Source: Robiginitomaculum sp.
GTDB taxonomy: Bacteria; Pseudomonadota; Alphaproteobacteria; Caulobacterales; Maricaulaceae
Length of the DNA: 64,000 bases
Direction: 5' to 3'
Assembly: GCA_021776595.1 (NCBI GenBank)
Contig: JAJFFP010000064.1
Location: 1-64,000 of the forward strand
In this document: positions 1 to 8,817 of the stretch, piece after piece
Numbering within the stretch: position 1 is the first letter of the stretch
Layout: each line of letters begins with the position of its first letter
The notes under the pieces: model-generated
Told to the model about the DNA's origin: nothing
Databases searched by the model: none
Seen by the model: the letters and a program-made list of their open reading frames with translations, nothing else
Made by a program: the position numbers and the translations under genes

Positions 1-37
1 TATTGCTCCTTACCGATAATTGCACTATGGATCGGCT

Positions 38-700
38 ATGGCACGACTTGCGCGCATTGTTATTCCCGGCTTACCGCACCACGTCACCCAACGCGGCAAC
101 CGGCGCGAGACCGTGTTTTTCAATGATGAGGATTATAAAGCCTATCTCGACATGCTCTGCACGGCTGTACGCAAGGCAAAATCCGAGGTCTGGGCATGGG
201 TGTTGATGCCCAATCATGTGCACCTGATTGTTGTTCCCGCTGACGAAGACGGTTTGCGCGCCAGCGTTGCCAATGCACATCGGCGCTATGCGGCGCGGAT
301 CAATGCGCGCAATCAATGGACAGGTCATGTATGGCAGGGGCGTTTTGGATCGGTTGTCATGGATGAGGCGCACTTATACCATGCCTTTGCCTATGTTGCC
401 TTAAACCCGGTGCGGGCAAAACTCGTCAAACGGGCGCAAGACTGGCAGTGGTCCAGTGTTCATGCACATTTGACAGGAACCCCTGACGGCTTGACCACCA
501 CAGGACCGCTGCATGAGCGTATTGATGATTTTGCAGCTTTTCTGGCCGACAGCCACGATGATGAGAACTTCGCAGCTTTACGACGCAGTGAAATTGTCGG
601 AAGACCCATTGGCAGCCATTCATTTATGCAATCCCTGGAAGTAAAAACAGGTCGCCCCCTTCAGGCCAAAAAAAGAGGCCCAGCCAAGAAAGATCATTAG
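38..700 (+). CDS. REP-associated tyrosine transposase (RAYT, Y1/HUH family)
   Basis: This is a single-strand DNA transposase of the IS200/Y1 group, the kind that acts on short repeats around it rather than on a classical insertion sequence. The HUH-type metal site is visible as MPNHVHLIV near residue 60, and the likely catalytic tyrosine lies in AYVALNPVRAK near residue 120. The length of 220 residues fits the family. I chose the ATG at 38; an upstream in-frame TTG at 20 adds only six residues. Terminal inverted repeats of a classical IS are not visible, but a perfect tandem 21-bp repeat begins 4 bp after the stop codon. The family assignment is firm; whether it is active is unknown. Confidence 0.9.
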   Translation: MARLARIVIPGLPHHVTQRGNRRETVFFNDEDYKAYLDMLCTAVRKAKSEVWAWVLMPNHVHLIVVPADEDGLRASVANAHRRYAARINARNQWTGHVWQGRFGSVVMDEAHLYHAFAYVALNPVRAKLVKRAQDWQWSSVHAHLTGTPDGLTTTGPLHERIDDFAAFLADSHDDENFAALRRSEIVGRPIGSHSFMQSLEVKTGRPLQAKKRGPAKKDH

Positions 701-703
701 TTT

Positions 704-745
704 CGGTTACTGTCACCCTTACTCCGGTTACTGTCACCCTTACTC
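704..745. repeat. Tandem 21-bp direct repeat behind the RAYT gene
   Basis: Two identical 21-bp units at 704-724 and 725-745 start with CGGTTACTGTCACCC. A further partial CACCCTTA follows. Short repeats of the GTTACTGTCACC type are commonly found beside Y1 transposases, so this is probably the recognition end of the element. Seen directly; the link to transposition is inferred. Confidence 0.75.
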
Positions 746-844
746 ACCCTTACCATCGCTCTGGTTCAGGTGTTGTAAAAGGACGGAGAGCCGTCCGCAC
801 ACCCTGCCCTGACCACAGAATCAGCCGAAATCACCAGCGCGCAC

Positions 845-878
845 AAAAAAGATCGGCCAGAGCAAAGCTCTGGCCGAT
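845..878 (-). terminator. Rho-independent terminator (minus strand)
   Basis: A perfect 12-bp stem (852-863 with 867-878) and a three-base loop are followed on the minus strand by six Ts at 850-845. It would end either the candidate small RNA or read-through from the nuo-to-DUF1467 operon. Confidence 0.8.
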
Positions 879-932
879 TAGGAAGGAAACGCCATCAAGC
901 ATTATCAACCCTGCGAGCAAGCACGGTCGAAT
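845..932 (-). ncRNA. Candidate small RNA with own promoter and terminator
   Basis: On the minus strand a good sigma70-type promoter (TTGCAT at 967-962, 17-bp spacer, CATAAT at 944-939) would start a transcript near 932. About 55 nt downstream is a perfect 12-bp hairpin with an AAA loop (852-878 on the plus strand) followed by six Ts, a textbook rho-independent terminator. This predicts an RNA of about 88 nt lying behind the DUF1467 gene. The sequence CGTTTCCTTCCT lies just before the hairpin. I do not recognise an Rfam family. The terminator may instead simply end the long upstream operon. Confidence 0.45.
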
Positions 933-938
933 AAGGTG

Positions 939-967
939 ATTATGGGCAGACTCTTGTTCAAATGCAA
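939..967 (-). promoter_or_regulatory. Sigma70-like promoter for the candidate small RNA
   Basis: The -35 element TTGCAT and -10 element CATAAT are separated by exactly 17 bp on the minus strand. There is no coding gene between it and the terminator at 845-878. Confidence 0.4.
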
Positions 968-1063
968 GCGTGTTGGAAATAATAATGCTATTATTGCGCA
1001 TTTATACGCCAATACGACCAATACTGACCCCGCCCGGTAAGATAAGGTGCATGTTTTTGCCTC

Positions 1064-1339
1064 TCAAGCCTTGTCTGGCGCGCCAAACAACCAGTCAAAA
1101 GAGATCAAATCCAGCGCATGGGTGGTGATAATGAGATAAACCACAACCCAAAACAGGATGGCAATCACGGTGGTTGCGGCAAATTTACGCAATAAATGTG
1201 GCTTGACGGGCGCACCGGAGGCAGTGCCATCCTTAACCTTGCCTTCTTCCCATTGCCCCTTGACGCCAAACGGCAGCACCAGAAACAAAGACGTCCACCA
1301 GACGATAATGAAAGTAACAATCCCGGTTGTAATGCTCAT
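1064..1339 (-). CDS. DUF1467 family small membrane protein
   Basis: A 91-residue protein with two predicted membrane helices (about residues 5-25 and 53-75) and a polar loop between them. The N-terminal part with TSLFLVLPFGVK matches the DUF1467 family of Alphaproteobacteria. Its function is unknown. The ATG overlaps the stop codon of the methylmalonyl-CoA epimerase by 4 bp (ATGA), so the two are translationally coupled. It is the last gene of the long minus-strand operon, and the same neighbour is typical of the family. Confidence 0.85.
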   Translation of the reverse strand: MSITTGIVTFIIVWWTSLFLVLPFGVKGQWEEGKVKDGTASGAPVKPHLLRKFAATTVIAILFWVVVYLIITTHALDLISFDWLFGAPDKA

Positions 1340-1761
1340 TGCGTTTTCTCCTGCGGGCTTTGCATCAATTCCACCAGCACCCCGCCGCTATCTTTGGGGT
1401 GCATGAAGATCACGGGCGTTCCGTGCGCACCAATACGCGGCTCCCCCGTGCCCAGCACGCGCGCGCCTTTGGCCCGCATGTTATCACGGGTTTTGATTAT
1501 ATCCTCAACCTCAAAACAGATATGGTGCTGGCCACCCGCCGGGTTTTTGGCCAAAAAGGCATCCAGTGGTGAGTTCTCGCCCAAAGGTTCAATCAGTTCA
1601 ATCTGGCTGTTGGGCAAGTCAATAAATTTTACCCGCACCCCCTGGGCCGGCATATCAAAGGCATCATGGGCATCACCGGCGCCATAAAGAGCCAGCCAGG
1701 TTTTGGCCGCCTTTTCCACATCCGGTGTAGCTATACCAATATGGTTTAATCGTCCGATCAT
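1336..1761 (-). CDS. mce: Methylmalonyl-CoA epimerase
   Basis: It converts (2S)- to (2R)-methylmalonyl-CoA in the propionyl-CoA to succinyl-CoA route. The protein of 141 residues is a vicinal oxygen chelate (glyoxalase-fold) enzyme. The first repeat begins LNHIGIATPDVEKA, with metal ligand His7, and the second carries HHICFEVED near residue 80. The C-terminal VLVELMQ supplies the usual final glutamate. The start at 1761 is preceded by AGGAG eight bases upstream; a longer open frame upstream lacks family similarity and overlaps the neighbouring surface-protein gene. No mutase gene is in the window. Confidence 0.93.
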   Translation of the reverse strand: MIGRLNHIGIATPDVEKAAKTWLALYGAGDAHDAFDMPAQGVRVKFIDLPNSQIELIEPLGENSPLDAFLAKNPAGGQHHICFEVEDIIKTRDNMRAKGARVLGTGEPRIGAHGTPVIFMHPKDSGGVLVELMQSPQEKTQ

Positions 1762-1855
1762 GGTGTGCTCCTGCATGGCGAGGCAACAGGCTAACACAAC
1801 ATTATTGGCAATAAACAGTGATCCGCAGTGATTGTAATCGCAGGCTTTCCAGTGC

Positions 1856-4800
1856 TCAGGGCGCGGTGATGGCGGCGCTGGTGACCGAACGGGTAATGCC
1901 AGCAGAATCCGTGAGACGCAAAAACACCCGGTTGATCGCCGCATCCAGCGCAATGGTGCCGGTGGCCGTAACAAAGACCGCCATCGTGGCCGCCTGATTG
2001 GCAACACTAAGATCGACACTGGCCGCAGGCGGGCTGATACACGCCCCGTTTATATCCAGCGCACATACCCCCATAACCAGTGGCAAGGTTACCCCGCCTG
2101 TATCTGCACTTAGCGTCATGATTGCGGCATTGGCTGTCGGGTTGGCCGGATCAGCCGGGGTACCATCATCACCAACACCGATATTAAGCGCCGAAGCGGA
2201 CATAAAGCCCGCCCCCCCCGCCGTGGCGATGCGGATGATGCCATCATTACTTACCGTCGCACCGATAGAGAGCACATCGGGCACCGGCGTATCCGATATG
2301 GTCAGAAACACACCATTCACCCCGGATATGGGCGAGACACTGGCATTATCGCACACCACATTGGGGAACACCTCAATGCCGGTGCTGACTGCCGTTGGCG
2401 TGAATGACAGGATAAAGGTCTTTGCCTCACCGGCATTCATGTCAAAGGGCTGATCGGCTGTGCCCACGGGCGCGTTGGTAGCATCAGTCGGCTGGAAGGA
2501 GAGTGTTACCGGTGCCCCCGCATCGATGGTGATGGAACACGACTGCGCCGGGTCAGCACCGGCGTTAATGGCGGTATAAAAGACGGTGATCGGATCGCCG
2601 GCGACCATCGGGCGCGATGCCCCGTTGCCAGCGGTGCCTCCCTTTTCCGGCGCATCCGGGCTGCCCGCCGTTTGCCCGGAACGGGCGCTGGGCAGCGCCG
2701 CTGAGAAAACCGTGGTTGGTGTGGGGTTGATGATTTCGAAGCGGAAAGCTGTAAAAATATCATGATCCATAATGAATGTTGTTTCGGGGAAGTTGACAGT
2801 AGAACCGTTACCGGCGGTAGGGGTTAGCGTTACGCTGGCATCAAAATCAAATTCTGCCATGCAAACTGTAGGACAGCTAATCCCTGGCGGGCTGGAAACA
2901 ACTGTTCCAGTTCCTAAACCAACTACATTAACCGTCAATTTCGGATTGCGTACAAATCCGGTTGGCAGGCTATCCACGCTTTCCGGCGTTCCACCCAAAT
3001 CTGTGTAATTATACCTGATGAAGATCGTCCCGCCCAACATGGCCTGTCGCACCGCGGGCGACAATGCGCCAGTGTCCAGCATAGTGCCCTGCCCGATCAA
3101 CCCTGCCAAACTTGAGAACCAGTTGATCACAACGGTTGGTGTGTCAATGCCCTCTATGTCCACGACAGCGCTTGTATCTGCAGTCAATATCGCACCTAGT
3201 CCAATGGGTTTGCCAGTCAAATTGGAAGAAAAATTATCCCTTACAACAGGAAGTCCCGTTGGCAGGTCATTAACGCCGCTAATTCGGATTTGGGTGCTGG
3301 CACTGTCCTGCAAGCCATTATTGTCGATTGCAGTGTAATCAAGGTCAATCAATACCGGCGTATCGCCAGGACCCAATTGATCCAGTTCATTAGATGGCGT
3401 GAAAGAAAACCCGCCATCAGTATCTATCTGCACAGTTCCCGCATTCAAGCTCGTGAATCGTGCAGGCGGTTGATTGTTGTTTGTATCGGTCAAAATTATG
3501 GTTATGGGCGTGCCCACACCTTGGGCGGAGCCATAATTGGCCAAGGCGACTTCCAGAGGATGCGACAATGAATCCGTATCCGGCCCATTGCCGTTATCCG
3601 CAAACACGCTTCCCGTTATCGACGTATCCTCATCGGTAGTAAACACATCATCCTTGGCCACCAGTGTGTGCGCCACCGTCGGCGCTTCTCCGCAAACCAC
3701 ATAAACCGTGCCCTGTGCCGAATTAACCGGGCCGCCAACAAAGGGGGCGCCGCAGCTTAAATCGGCAGCACCATCGCCATTGACATCGCCGGGGCTGGTG
3801 CAGTCGGTGCCAAATTCATCCCCTGCGGCAAGACCGGGACTGACAAAGCCATTTGGTGAAATGACAATCGAGACATTGATCGCGGGTTGGGCGGGCAAAT
3901 TATCCAGGTCCAAAACATACGCAGCCCCAGCATTTGCCAAACCACCGGGAGCTGCGTTGGGGGCACCAAGGCCAACTTCATTGAACCCGTCACTGTCTAA
4001 ATCCGCTATTCCAAATACGGTTTCTCCTGCGCGATCCCCGGCAGAAAAGCCGCCAATGCAGGTGCCATTGGTGCCATCAAGATCGGCCGGGTGAAAGAGG
4101 GCGGGGAAGGCGCCGGTGCCGCCATAGATCACGCAACCCAGGCCAGCATCTGAATTGGCACCTGGAATGCCAAAGATGAGGTCATCAATGCCATCACCGT
4201 TTACATCCCGTACGAACTCCACATCAAAACCAAGCTCGTCCTCATTTGCATCGCCTTCTATTACAAACCCATTGGTGCCGTCCAAACTTGCAACATCAAA
4301 TGTGCTGCCCGCCGTCAAAGCGGTGCCCGGGTCGAAAACCACATAGACATGGCCGGGGTCTGTGCTGGTGAACCGTGTGTCGGCTGGTGCCCCGATGGCC
4401 AGAACTGAATTGCCATTGCCGGTAAAGCTGGTCGCTGCCGGGCCGACATCAATGGAATGTCCAAATAACGCCGTTGAGTTTCCGCCGGTTATCTTGCCGC
4501 CGGGGCTGCCCGGAACACCCCATGTGCTGGCATCCGTTACCCCCGCAGGCGGTGGACTGCCCGGAGAAAATGTGGACTGATCAAGGAAGTATACCGGCAC
4601 GTCGCTCAACGCGGCCCTTACGCCGATAAAAAGAAAATTACTGGCATCATCCGATGCCACGACGATGTCGCCAGAGGCACCAAAGTCCGTAAGGAAAAAG
4701 CCTTCCGTATCGGTCAGGTTATTCAAATCAACACTGGTCGGAAAAATGCTTTGTGCCGTAGCCGGGGACGATCCGTAAATTACCGCCGCCCTGCCCCCGC

Positions 4801-5314
4801 CAGCCGCAAACGGTTGGGTTACCACCAGATCACGGGCACCATCAGCGTTTACATCGCTAACCGTTCGTATCTGCGAACCGGTATCTGTGGAACCCCCAGA
4901 GGTATCCTCAACGGTTACATCGGCAGTAATGGGGCCGGCGGTGGTCGGGTCGCCACCACTTTGCGGGCCAGCTTTGCCATTTTGCTGGCCAAGGCTTTGC
5001 AAGTCGGCAAGCGAGGGGTACCCGCCAGTACGGCCAAAGATGATTTCACCTTTTTCCACTGCCGTACGGCGGATGGCAAAATCATCTATGCCATCCCCAT
5101 TTACATCACCAACCCCACGCGTAAATTTGCCGAACTGGTTCTGGCCGCGAATAACAAATCCGTTGGAGCCATCCAGAGTATTAAGGTCAAAAACAGAGGG
5201 AAATGGAGTTTGTGCATAGGCCGGGCAAGAATAAAGTATTATGGAAGTAACAATGCACCATGCCAAACAGGAAAAGATATTTTTTGATGGCCACGAACCA
5301 ATAGTCAAAACCAT
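1856..5314 (-). CDS. Secreted FG-GAP (integrin-alpha-like) repeat protein
   Basis: This is a large exported protein of 1152 residues with a signal peptide ending near PAYA|Q (residue 34). At least five FG-GAP repeats with calcium-binding DxNxDGxxD loops are visible, at about residues 70, 155, 370, 437 and 509, implying a beta-propeller. They are followed by a cadherin/VCBS-like stretch (DDVFTTDEDTS, about 552-580) and a bacterial Ig/InlB-type repeat (GTGTVVSSPPGISC, about 800). No sortase, PEP-CTERM or other anchor is obvious at the C-terminus. The start has AGGGGGTGG just upstream. It sits between rnj and the epimerase, which are often close together, so it looks like an insertion into the block. 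A role in adhesion or matrix binding is an inference. Confidence 0.85.
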   Translation of the reverse strand: MVLTIGSWPSKNIFSCLAWCIVTSIILYSCPAYAQTPFPSVFDLNTLDGSNGFVIRGQNQFGKFTRGVGDVNGDGIDDFAIRRTAVEKGEIIFGRTGGYPSLADLQSLGQQNGKAGPQSGGDPTTAGPITADVTVEDTSGGSTDTGSQIRTVSDVNADGARDLVVTQPFAAGGGRAAVIYGSSPATAQSIFPTSVDLNNLTDTEGFFLTDFGASGDIVVASDDASNFLFIGVRAALSDVPVYFLDQSTFSPGSPPPAGVTDASTWGVPGSPGGKITGGNSTALFGHSIDVGPAATSFTGNGNSVLAIGAPADTRFTSTDPGHVYVVFDPGTALTAGSTFDVASLDGTNGFVIEGDANEDELGFDVEFVRDVNGDGIDDLIFGIPGANSDAGLGCVIYGGTGAFPALFHPADLDGTNGTCIGGFSAGDRAGETVFGIADLDSDGFNEVGLGAPNAAPGGLANAGAAYVLDLDNLPAQPAINVSIVISPNGFVSPGLAAGDEFGTDCTSPGDVNGDGAADLSCGAPFVGGPVNSAQGTVYVVCGEAPTVAHTLVAKDDVFTTDEDTSITGSVFADNGNGPDTDSLSHPLEVALANYGSAQGVGTPITIILTDTNNNQPPARFTSLNAGTVQIDTDGGFSFTPSNELDQLGPGDTPVLIDLDYTAIDNNGLQDSASTQIRISGVNDLPTGLPVVRDNFSSNLTGKPIGLGAILTADTSAVVDIEGIDTPTVVINWFSSLAGLIGQGTMLDTGALSPAVRQAMLGGTIFIRYNYTDLGGTPESVDSLPTGFVRNPKLTVNVVGLGTGTVVSSPPGISCPTVCMAEFDFDASVTLTPTAGNGSTVNFPETTFIMDHDIFTAFRFEIINPTPTTVFSAALPSARSGQTAGSPDAPEKGGTAGNGASRPMVAGDPITVFYTAINAGADPAQSCSITIDAGAPVTLSFQPTDATNAPVGTADQPFDMNAGEAKTFILSFTPTAVSTGIEVFPNVVCDNASVSPISGVNGVFLTISDTPVPDVLSIGATVSNDGIIRIATAGGAGFMSASALNIGVGDDGTPADPANPTANAAIMTLSADTGGVTLPLVMGVCALDINGACISPPAASVDLSVANQAATMAVFVTATGTIALDAAINRVFLRLTDSAGITRSVTSAAITAP

Positions 5315-5433
5315 CCACCCCCTAAGCCTGTGTATTTAATGCTTTATTTATTTTTTATTTTACACGGCCTAGCACACTTTATGTTTATTAACAAGAAATA
5401 TTTTGCGCTTGTATTCGCAGGGCAGATCATTCT

Positions 5434-7110
5434 TTATACTGGCAGCACAATGACTTCCACATGGGGGCGCTTGCCCCAGATGCGCGGTGCCAGACGACGC
5501 ACGGCAAGCAATACCGCATCCTCCGTAGCCCGCTCATCGCCGCGATTGCGCTTGTTCATTCGCTCTACAGCATCTTGCGCGGCATCGCACAACTTTTCGA
5601 TCACCGCATCAAAGCCTTCTTCCGGTTCGGCCAGGCCAAACAAATTGGCTTCCGGCCCGGACCGCAGAACCCCCTTATGATCCACCACCAGCGCCATACT
5701 GATCACCCCGCCAAAGGCCAGTTTTTTACGCGCACGCAGCGCACCGCCTTCAGCCGGGGTGAGCACATTGCCATCGCGGTGCACCCGCCCTGATGGCACC
5801 TCATCGACCAGTTCCGCCCCTGCATCAGAGAGCTTGATCATATCACCATTGCGCGGGGCAAAGCCGTGGGGCACCTGTAATTCCCGCGCCAGTTTGGCGT
5901 GTTCGATCAAATGGCGGCGCTCCCCATGCACAGGAATGGCAATCCTTGGGCGCGCCCAGGCATACATCTGGCGCAATTCATCGCGGCAAGGATGCCCGGA
6001 AACATGGATATGACGATCACGCTCGCCAATGACGTTCACACCGGCACTAACCAGCGCGTTTTGCAGGGCGAAGATTGATTTCTCATTGCCAGGGATAACC
6101 CGCGAGGAAAAAAGAACACTATCGCCCTGCCCCAGTTTCACAAACCGGTGGGAGCCGCTGGCAATACGCGACAACGCCGCCCGTGGCTCGCCCTGGCTGC
6201 CGGTGCATAAATAAAGCACGTCTTTGCGCGGCAAGGCGGCGGCTTCTTCTTCGCCAATAAACGGTCTGGCATTTTCAAACAGGCCCACATGACGCGCCGC
6301 GCCCATCATGCGGTGCATGGAACGACCCACCAGACAGACTTGCCGGTGATTATGCTCGGCCGCCTCAACCGCAGTTTGCAGGCGCGCCACGTTAGAGGCA
6401 AAAGCGGCAATCGCCACCCGGCCTTCCTGCTCGCCCACCAGCTTGATCAGCTCATCGCGCACCCCGGCCTCTGATCCCGCTTCGCCTTCGGTAAAGACGT
6501 TGGTGGAATCGCAAACCATGGCCAGAATGCCCTCCTCGCCCGCCTTGATCAGCGCCTTGGCATCCGTGGCCTCACCGATCAGGGGTTCCGGGTCGATTTT
6601 CCAGTCCCCGGTATGCAAGATCAGCCCGGCGGGCGTTCTGATCAGAAGCGCATTGGGTTCAGGGATTGAGTGGGTCAGCGTCACCAGTTCAATCTCAAAC
6701 GGGCCAAGAGAAATCTTCCCGCTTAACGGCACTTCGTGTAATTTCACTTCCTTCAGCAGGCCGGCCTCGGCCAGACGGTCGCGCACCAGATACATGGTAA
6801 ATGGTGTGGCATACACGGGTGCCCGCAAGCGTGGCCAAAAGGCTGCCACTGCACCCATATGATCCTCATGGGCGTGGGTCAGCACAATGCCCAAAAGGTC
6901 ATCGGCGCGGGCGGCGATGAATTCCGGGTCGGGCATAATCACCTCCACCCCCGGTGTGCTGGCATCACCAAACGTGACACCAAGATCAACCACTATCCAT
7001 TTCTCGCACCCCTCCGGCCCGAAACCATAAAGATTAAGGTTCATCCCGATCTCGCCAGAGCCGCCAAGCGGCACAAAAACCAGACGATCCTTATTTTTTG
7101 AAGAACTCAA
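5434..7110 (-). CDS. rnj: Ribonuclease J
   Basis: A metallo-beta-lactamase/beta-CASP nuclease with endo- and 5'-3' exonuclease activity on RNA, used in rRNA maturation and mRNA decay. The zinc site THAHEDHMG covers residues 78-86 (His79, His81, Asp83, His84); [11 protein letters not shown] and the C-terminal [11 protein letters not shown] and PVHGERRHL motifs are also present. At 558 residues it has the normal alphaproteobacterial length. Its start overlaps the coaX stop by 4 bp. Downstream in the transcript there is an AT-rich gap of about 120 bp before the FG-GAP protein gene. Confidence 0.95.
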   Translation of the reverse strand: MSSSKNKDRLVFVPLGGSGEIGMNLNLYGFGPEGCEKWIVVDLGVTFGDASTPGVEVIMPDPEFIAARADDLLGIVLTHAHEDHMGAVAAFWPRLRAPVYATPFTMYLVRDRLAEAGLLKEVKLHEVPLSGKISLGPFEIELVTLTHSIPEPNALLIRTPAGLILHTGDWKIDPEPLIGEATDAKALIKAGEEGILAMVCDSTNVFTEGEAGSEAGVRDELIKLVGEQEGRVAIAAFASNVARLQTAVEAAEHNHRQVCLVGRSMHRMMGAARHVGLFENARPFIGEEEAAALPRKDVLYLCTGSQGEPRAALSRIASGSHRFVKLGQGDSVLFSSRVIPGNEKSIFALQNALVSAGVNVIGERDRHIHVSGHPCRDELRQMYAWARPRIAIPVHGERRHLIEHAKLARELQVPHGFAPRNGDMIKLSDAGAELVDEVPSGRVHRDGNVLTPAEGGALRARKKLAFGGVISMALVVDHKGVLRSGPEANLFGLAEPEEGFDAVIEKLCDAAQDAVERMNKRNRGDERATEDAVLLAVRRLAPRIWGKRPHVEVIVLPV

Positions 7111-7883
7111 ATTTTACCCCGATTACGTATAAAAATATCTAAAAGTCCGCGCACCGTCAGATCAGAATCAAACTGCTCTATGGTCTTGGATGCACCAGAA
7201 AAGAGCGGTGATACACCACCCGTGCCAATCACCGTCAACGGCGCTTCATATTCGCTCTTAATACGCGTGACCAAACCATCAATCAGGCCAACATAGCCCC
7301 AAAAAATACCCGATTGCATAGCACTGACTGTATCGGTGCCAATGGTTTTTTTGGGTTTTTCAATGGCCACGCGCGGCAATTTTGCAGCCGCATCATGCAA
7401 AGCCTGCAAGGCCAGATACATACCGGGCGCGATCGAACCACCCAAAAACTCGCCTTTGGCGGAAATCAGGTCAAACGTTGTCGCCGTGCCCGAATCCACC
7501 AGTAATAGCGCACCTTCATACAAGGTTCTGGCACCGGCTGCATTGACCAGCCGGTCGGCCCCCACTTCACGGGGGTTATCAATCACTGCGGTTACGCCAA
7601 TATCAAGGTCACTTTCGCCGATCACCATAGGCTCACACTTCAGATAACGCCGCGAGAGATTACGCAAATGAAACAGCGATTGCGGCACCACGGTTGAGAT
7701 GATGCAGGCGTCAATATCACGCAGGCTCATGCCTTCCATGCCCAGCAATTGGTGCAGCCATACCGCGTATTCATCGGCAGTGCGCGAGGTATCGGTGGCG
7801 CTGCGCCATTGGGCGCGCCATTGTTTGCCGTCATGCACTGCAAACAGCGCATTGGTATTGCCGCAATCAATGGCCAATAGCAT
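7107..7883 (-). CDS. coaX: Type III pantothenate kinase
   Basis: It catalyses ATP-dependent phosphorylation of pantothenate, the first step of coenzyme A synthesis. The ASKHA-fold phosphate loop DCGNTN (residues 6-11), the [11 protein letters not shown] motif and DSGTATTFD are intact, and the length of 258 residues is typical of CoaX. It lies 12 bp after birA and overlaps rnj by 4 bp. This birA-coaX-rnj run is a familiar alphaproteobacterial arrangement. Confidence 0.96.
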   Translation of the reverse strand: MLLAIDCGNTNALFAVHDGKQWRAQWRSATDTSRTADEYAVWLHQLLGMEGMSLRDIDACIISTVVPQSLFHLRNLSRRYLKCEPMVIGESDLDIGVTAVIDNPREVGADRLVNAAGARTLYEGALLLVDSGTATTFDLISAKGEFLGGSIAPGMYLALQALHDAAAKLPRVAIEKPKKTIGTDTVSAMQSGIFWGYVGLIDGLVTRIKSEYEAPLTVIGTGGVSPLFSGASKTIEQFDSDLTVRGLLDIFIRNRGKI

Positions 7884-7895
7884 GATTGAACTCCC

Positions 7896-8642
7896 TCAGG
7901 AAAAGAAAACCTCGCCTGCGCTAATCTCAATGGACCGCCCTGTGTTCATACGCAAGAGCAAGGCCCCCTCCGCTGACAGGTCTTCAAACACACCAACCTG
8001 TCCGGTGCTGGTTTTTATCGGCTTGCCCAGCCCGTAGGCACGGGACAACCAGCCAAGCCGCACCGGAGCAAATCCCTCTTTTTGCAAACGTGCGTGCCAG
8101 CTTTCAAATCGAGCGATCACCTCATCCAGAACTTCGCCAGATTTTGGGCTTTGAGCCGCTCCATGCAAATGATTGCGCAAAGCCGTGGCTGGATAAGGTA
8201 AATCTTTTGGGGCGTCTTCAATATTAAGTCCAATGCCAACCGCGATCCAGTGCCCGCCATGGGCTGACTGCCCGGATTCAAGCAAGATGCCGGCAAGTTT
8301 GGCATCCCCCAGCAATATATCATTTGGCCATTTAATCGCCAATGCCTGCGGTTGCTGCACCCATTGCGAGGCCGTCTCAATCACGGCAAGTGCCGCCACA
8401 AATCCCAATTGCGCCGATTGTGCCAACGGCCCGTCCCAGTAATAAAGACCCGTCGCAGCCAGATTACCGGGCGGGCTTTGCCATTGACGGGAACGGCGGC
8501 CACGGCCACGGGTCTGCCGGTCTGCATGGATCCATAACGGTCCCTGCTCACCAGCCAGCGCCAATCGTTTGGCCTCATCATTGGTGCTGCCCAGAACCGA
8601 GTAATGCTTAATGGGTAAGGGTGGATTTTGCATCCCACTCAC
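7896..8642 (-). CDS. birA: Biotin--[acetyl-CoA-carboxylase] ligase (monofunctional)
   Basis: It activates biotin to biotinyl-AMP and transfers it to the carrier protein of biotin-dependent carboxylases. Visible motifs are GSTNDEAKRLA near residue 18, the adenylate-binding RGRGRRSRQW near residue 46, and KWPNDI near residue 104. The 248-residue protein starts directly with the catalytic domain and lacks the N-terminal helix-turn-helix of bifunctional BirA, so it should not act as a repressor. A second start, nine bases in (8633), is possible. A repeat-bearing gap separates it from nuoN. Confidence 0.93.
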   Translation of the reverse strand: MSGMQNPPLPIKHYSVLGSTNDEAKRLALAGEQGPLWIHADRQTRGRGRRSRQWQSPPGNLAATGLYYWDGPLAQSAQLGFVAALAVIETASQWVQQPQALAIKWPNDILLGDAKLAGILLESGQSAHGGHWIAVGIGLNIEDAPKDLPYPATALRNHLHGAAQSPKSGEVLDEVIARFESWHARLQKEGFAPVRLGWLSRAYGLGKPIKTSTGQVGVFEDLSAEGALLLRMNTGRSIEISAGEVFFS

Positions 8643-8650
8643 ACGATACC

Positions 8651-8736
8651 GTCATACCGATGAAAATCGGTATCCAGCTCGTTCTTGAGAGGTCCAGAGG
8701 TGAAAACCGGACCCCGGTTTTCACCGGGGTGACGAA
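8651..8736. repeat. Palindromic intergenic repeat between nuoN and birA
   Basis: Two hairpin halves flank a short spacer. The first, at 8651-8677, has the form GTCATACCG-loop-CGGTATCCAG; the second ends in CACCGGGGTGACG. The same two-hairpin architecture occurs in the gaps nuoC/D, nuoE/small ORF, nuoF/G and nuoG/H. Confidence 0.75.
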
Positions 8737-8817
8737 CGAGGCTTGGCACAGCTGCCCCATGCTTTTCAAAAAAGCTATAGCGTAAATATTTCTGTTTTTT
8801 TAACTTCACCTAAAGCC

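Noticed and set aside
845-900. Possible 4.5S/SRP RNA because of GGAAGGAAACGCC on the plus strand
   Set aside because: The SRP core needs a GGAAGGA-GCAGCC loop in a long hairpin; the surrounding pairing is not there and the terminator reads on the other strand.
4751-5287. 178-codon plus-strand frame inside the FG-GAP gene
   Set aside because: The opposite strand carries a signal peptide and calcium-loop repeats, so this frame is a by-product.
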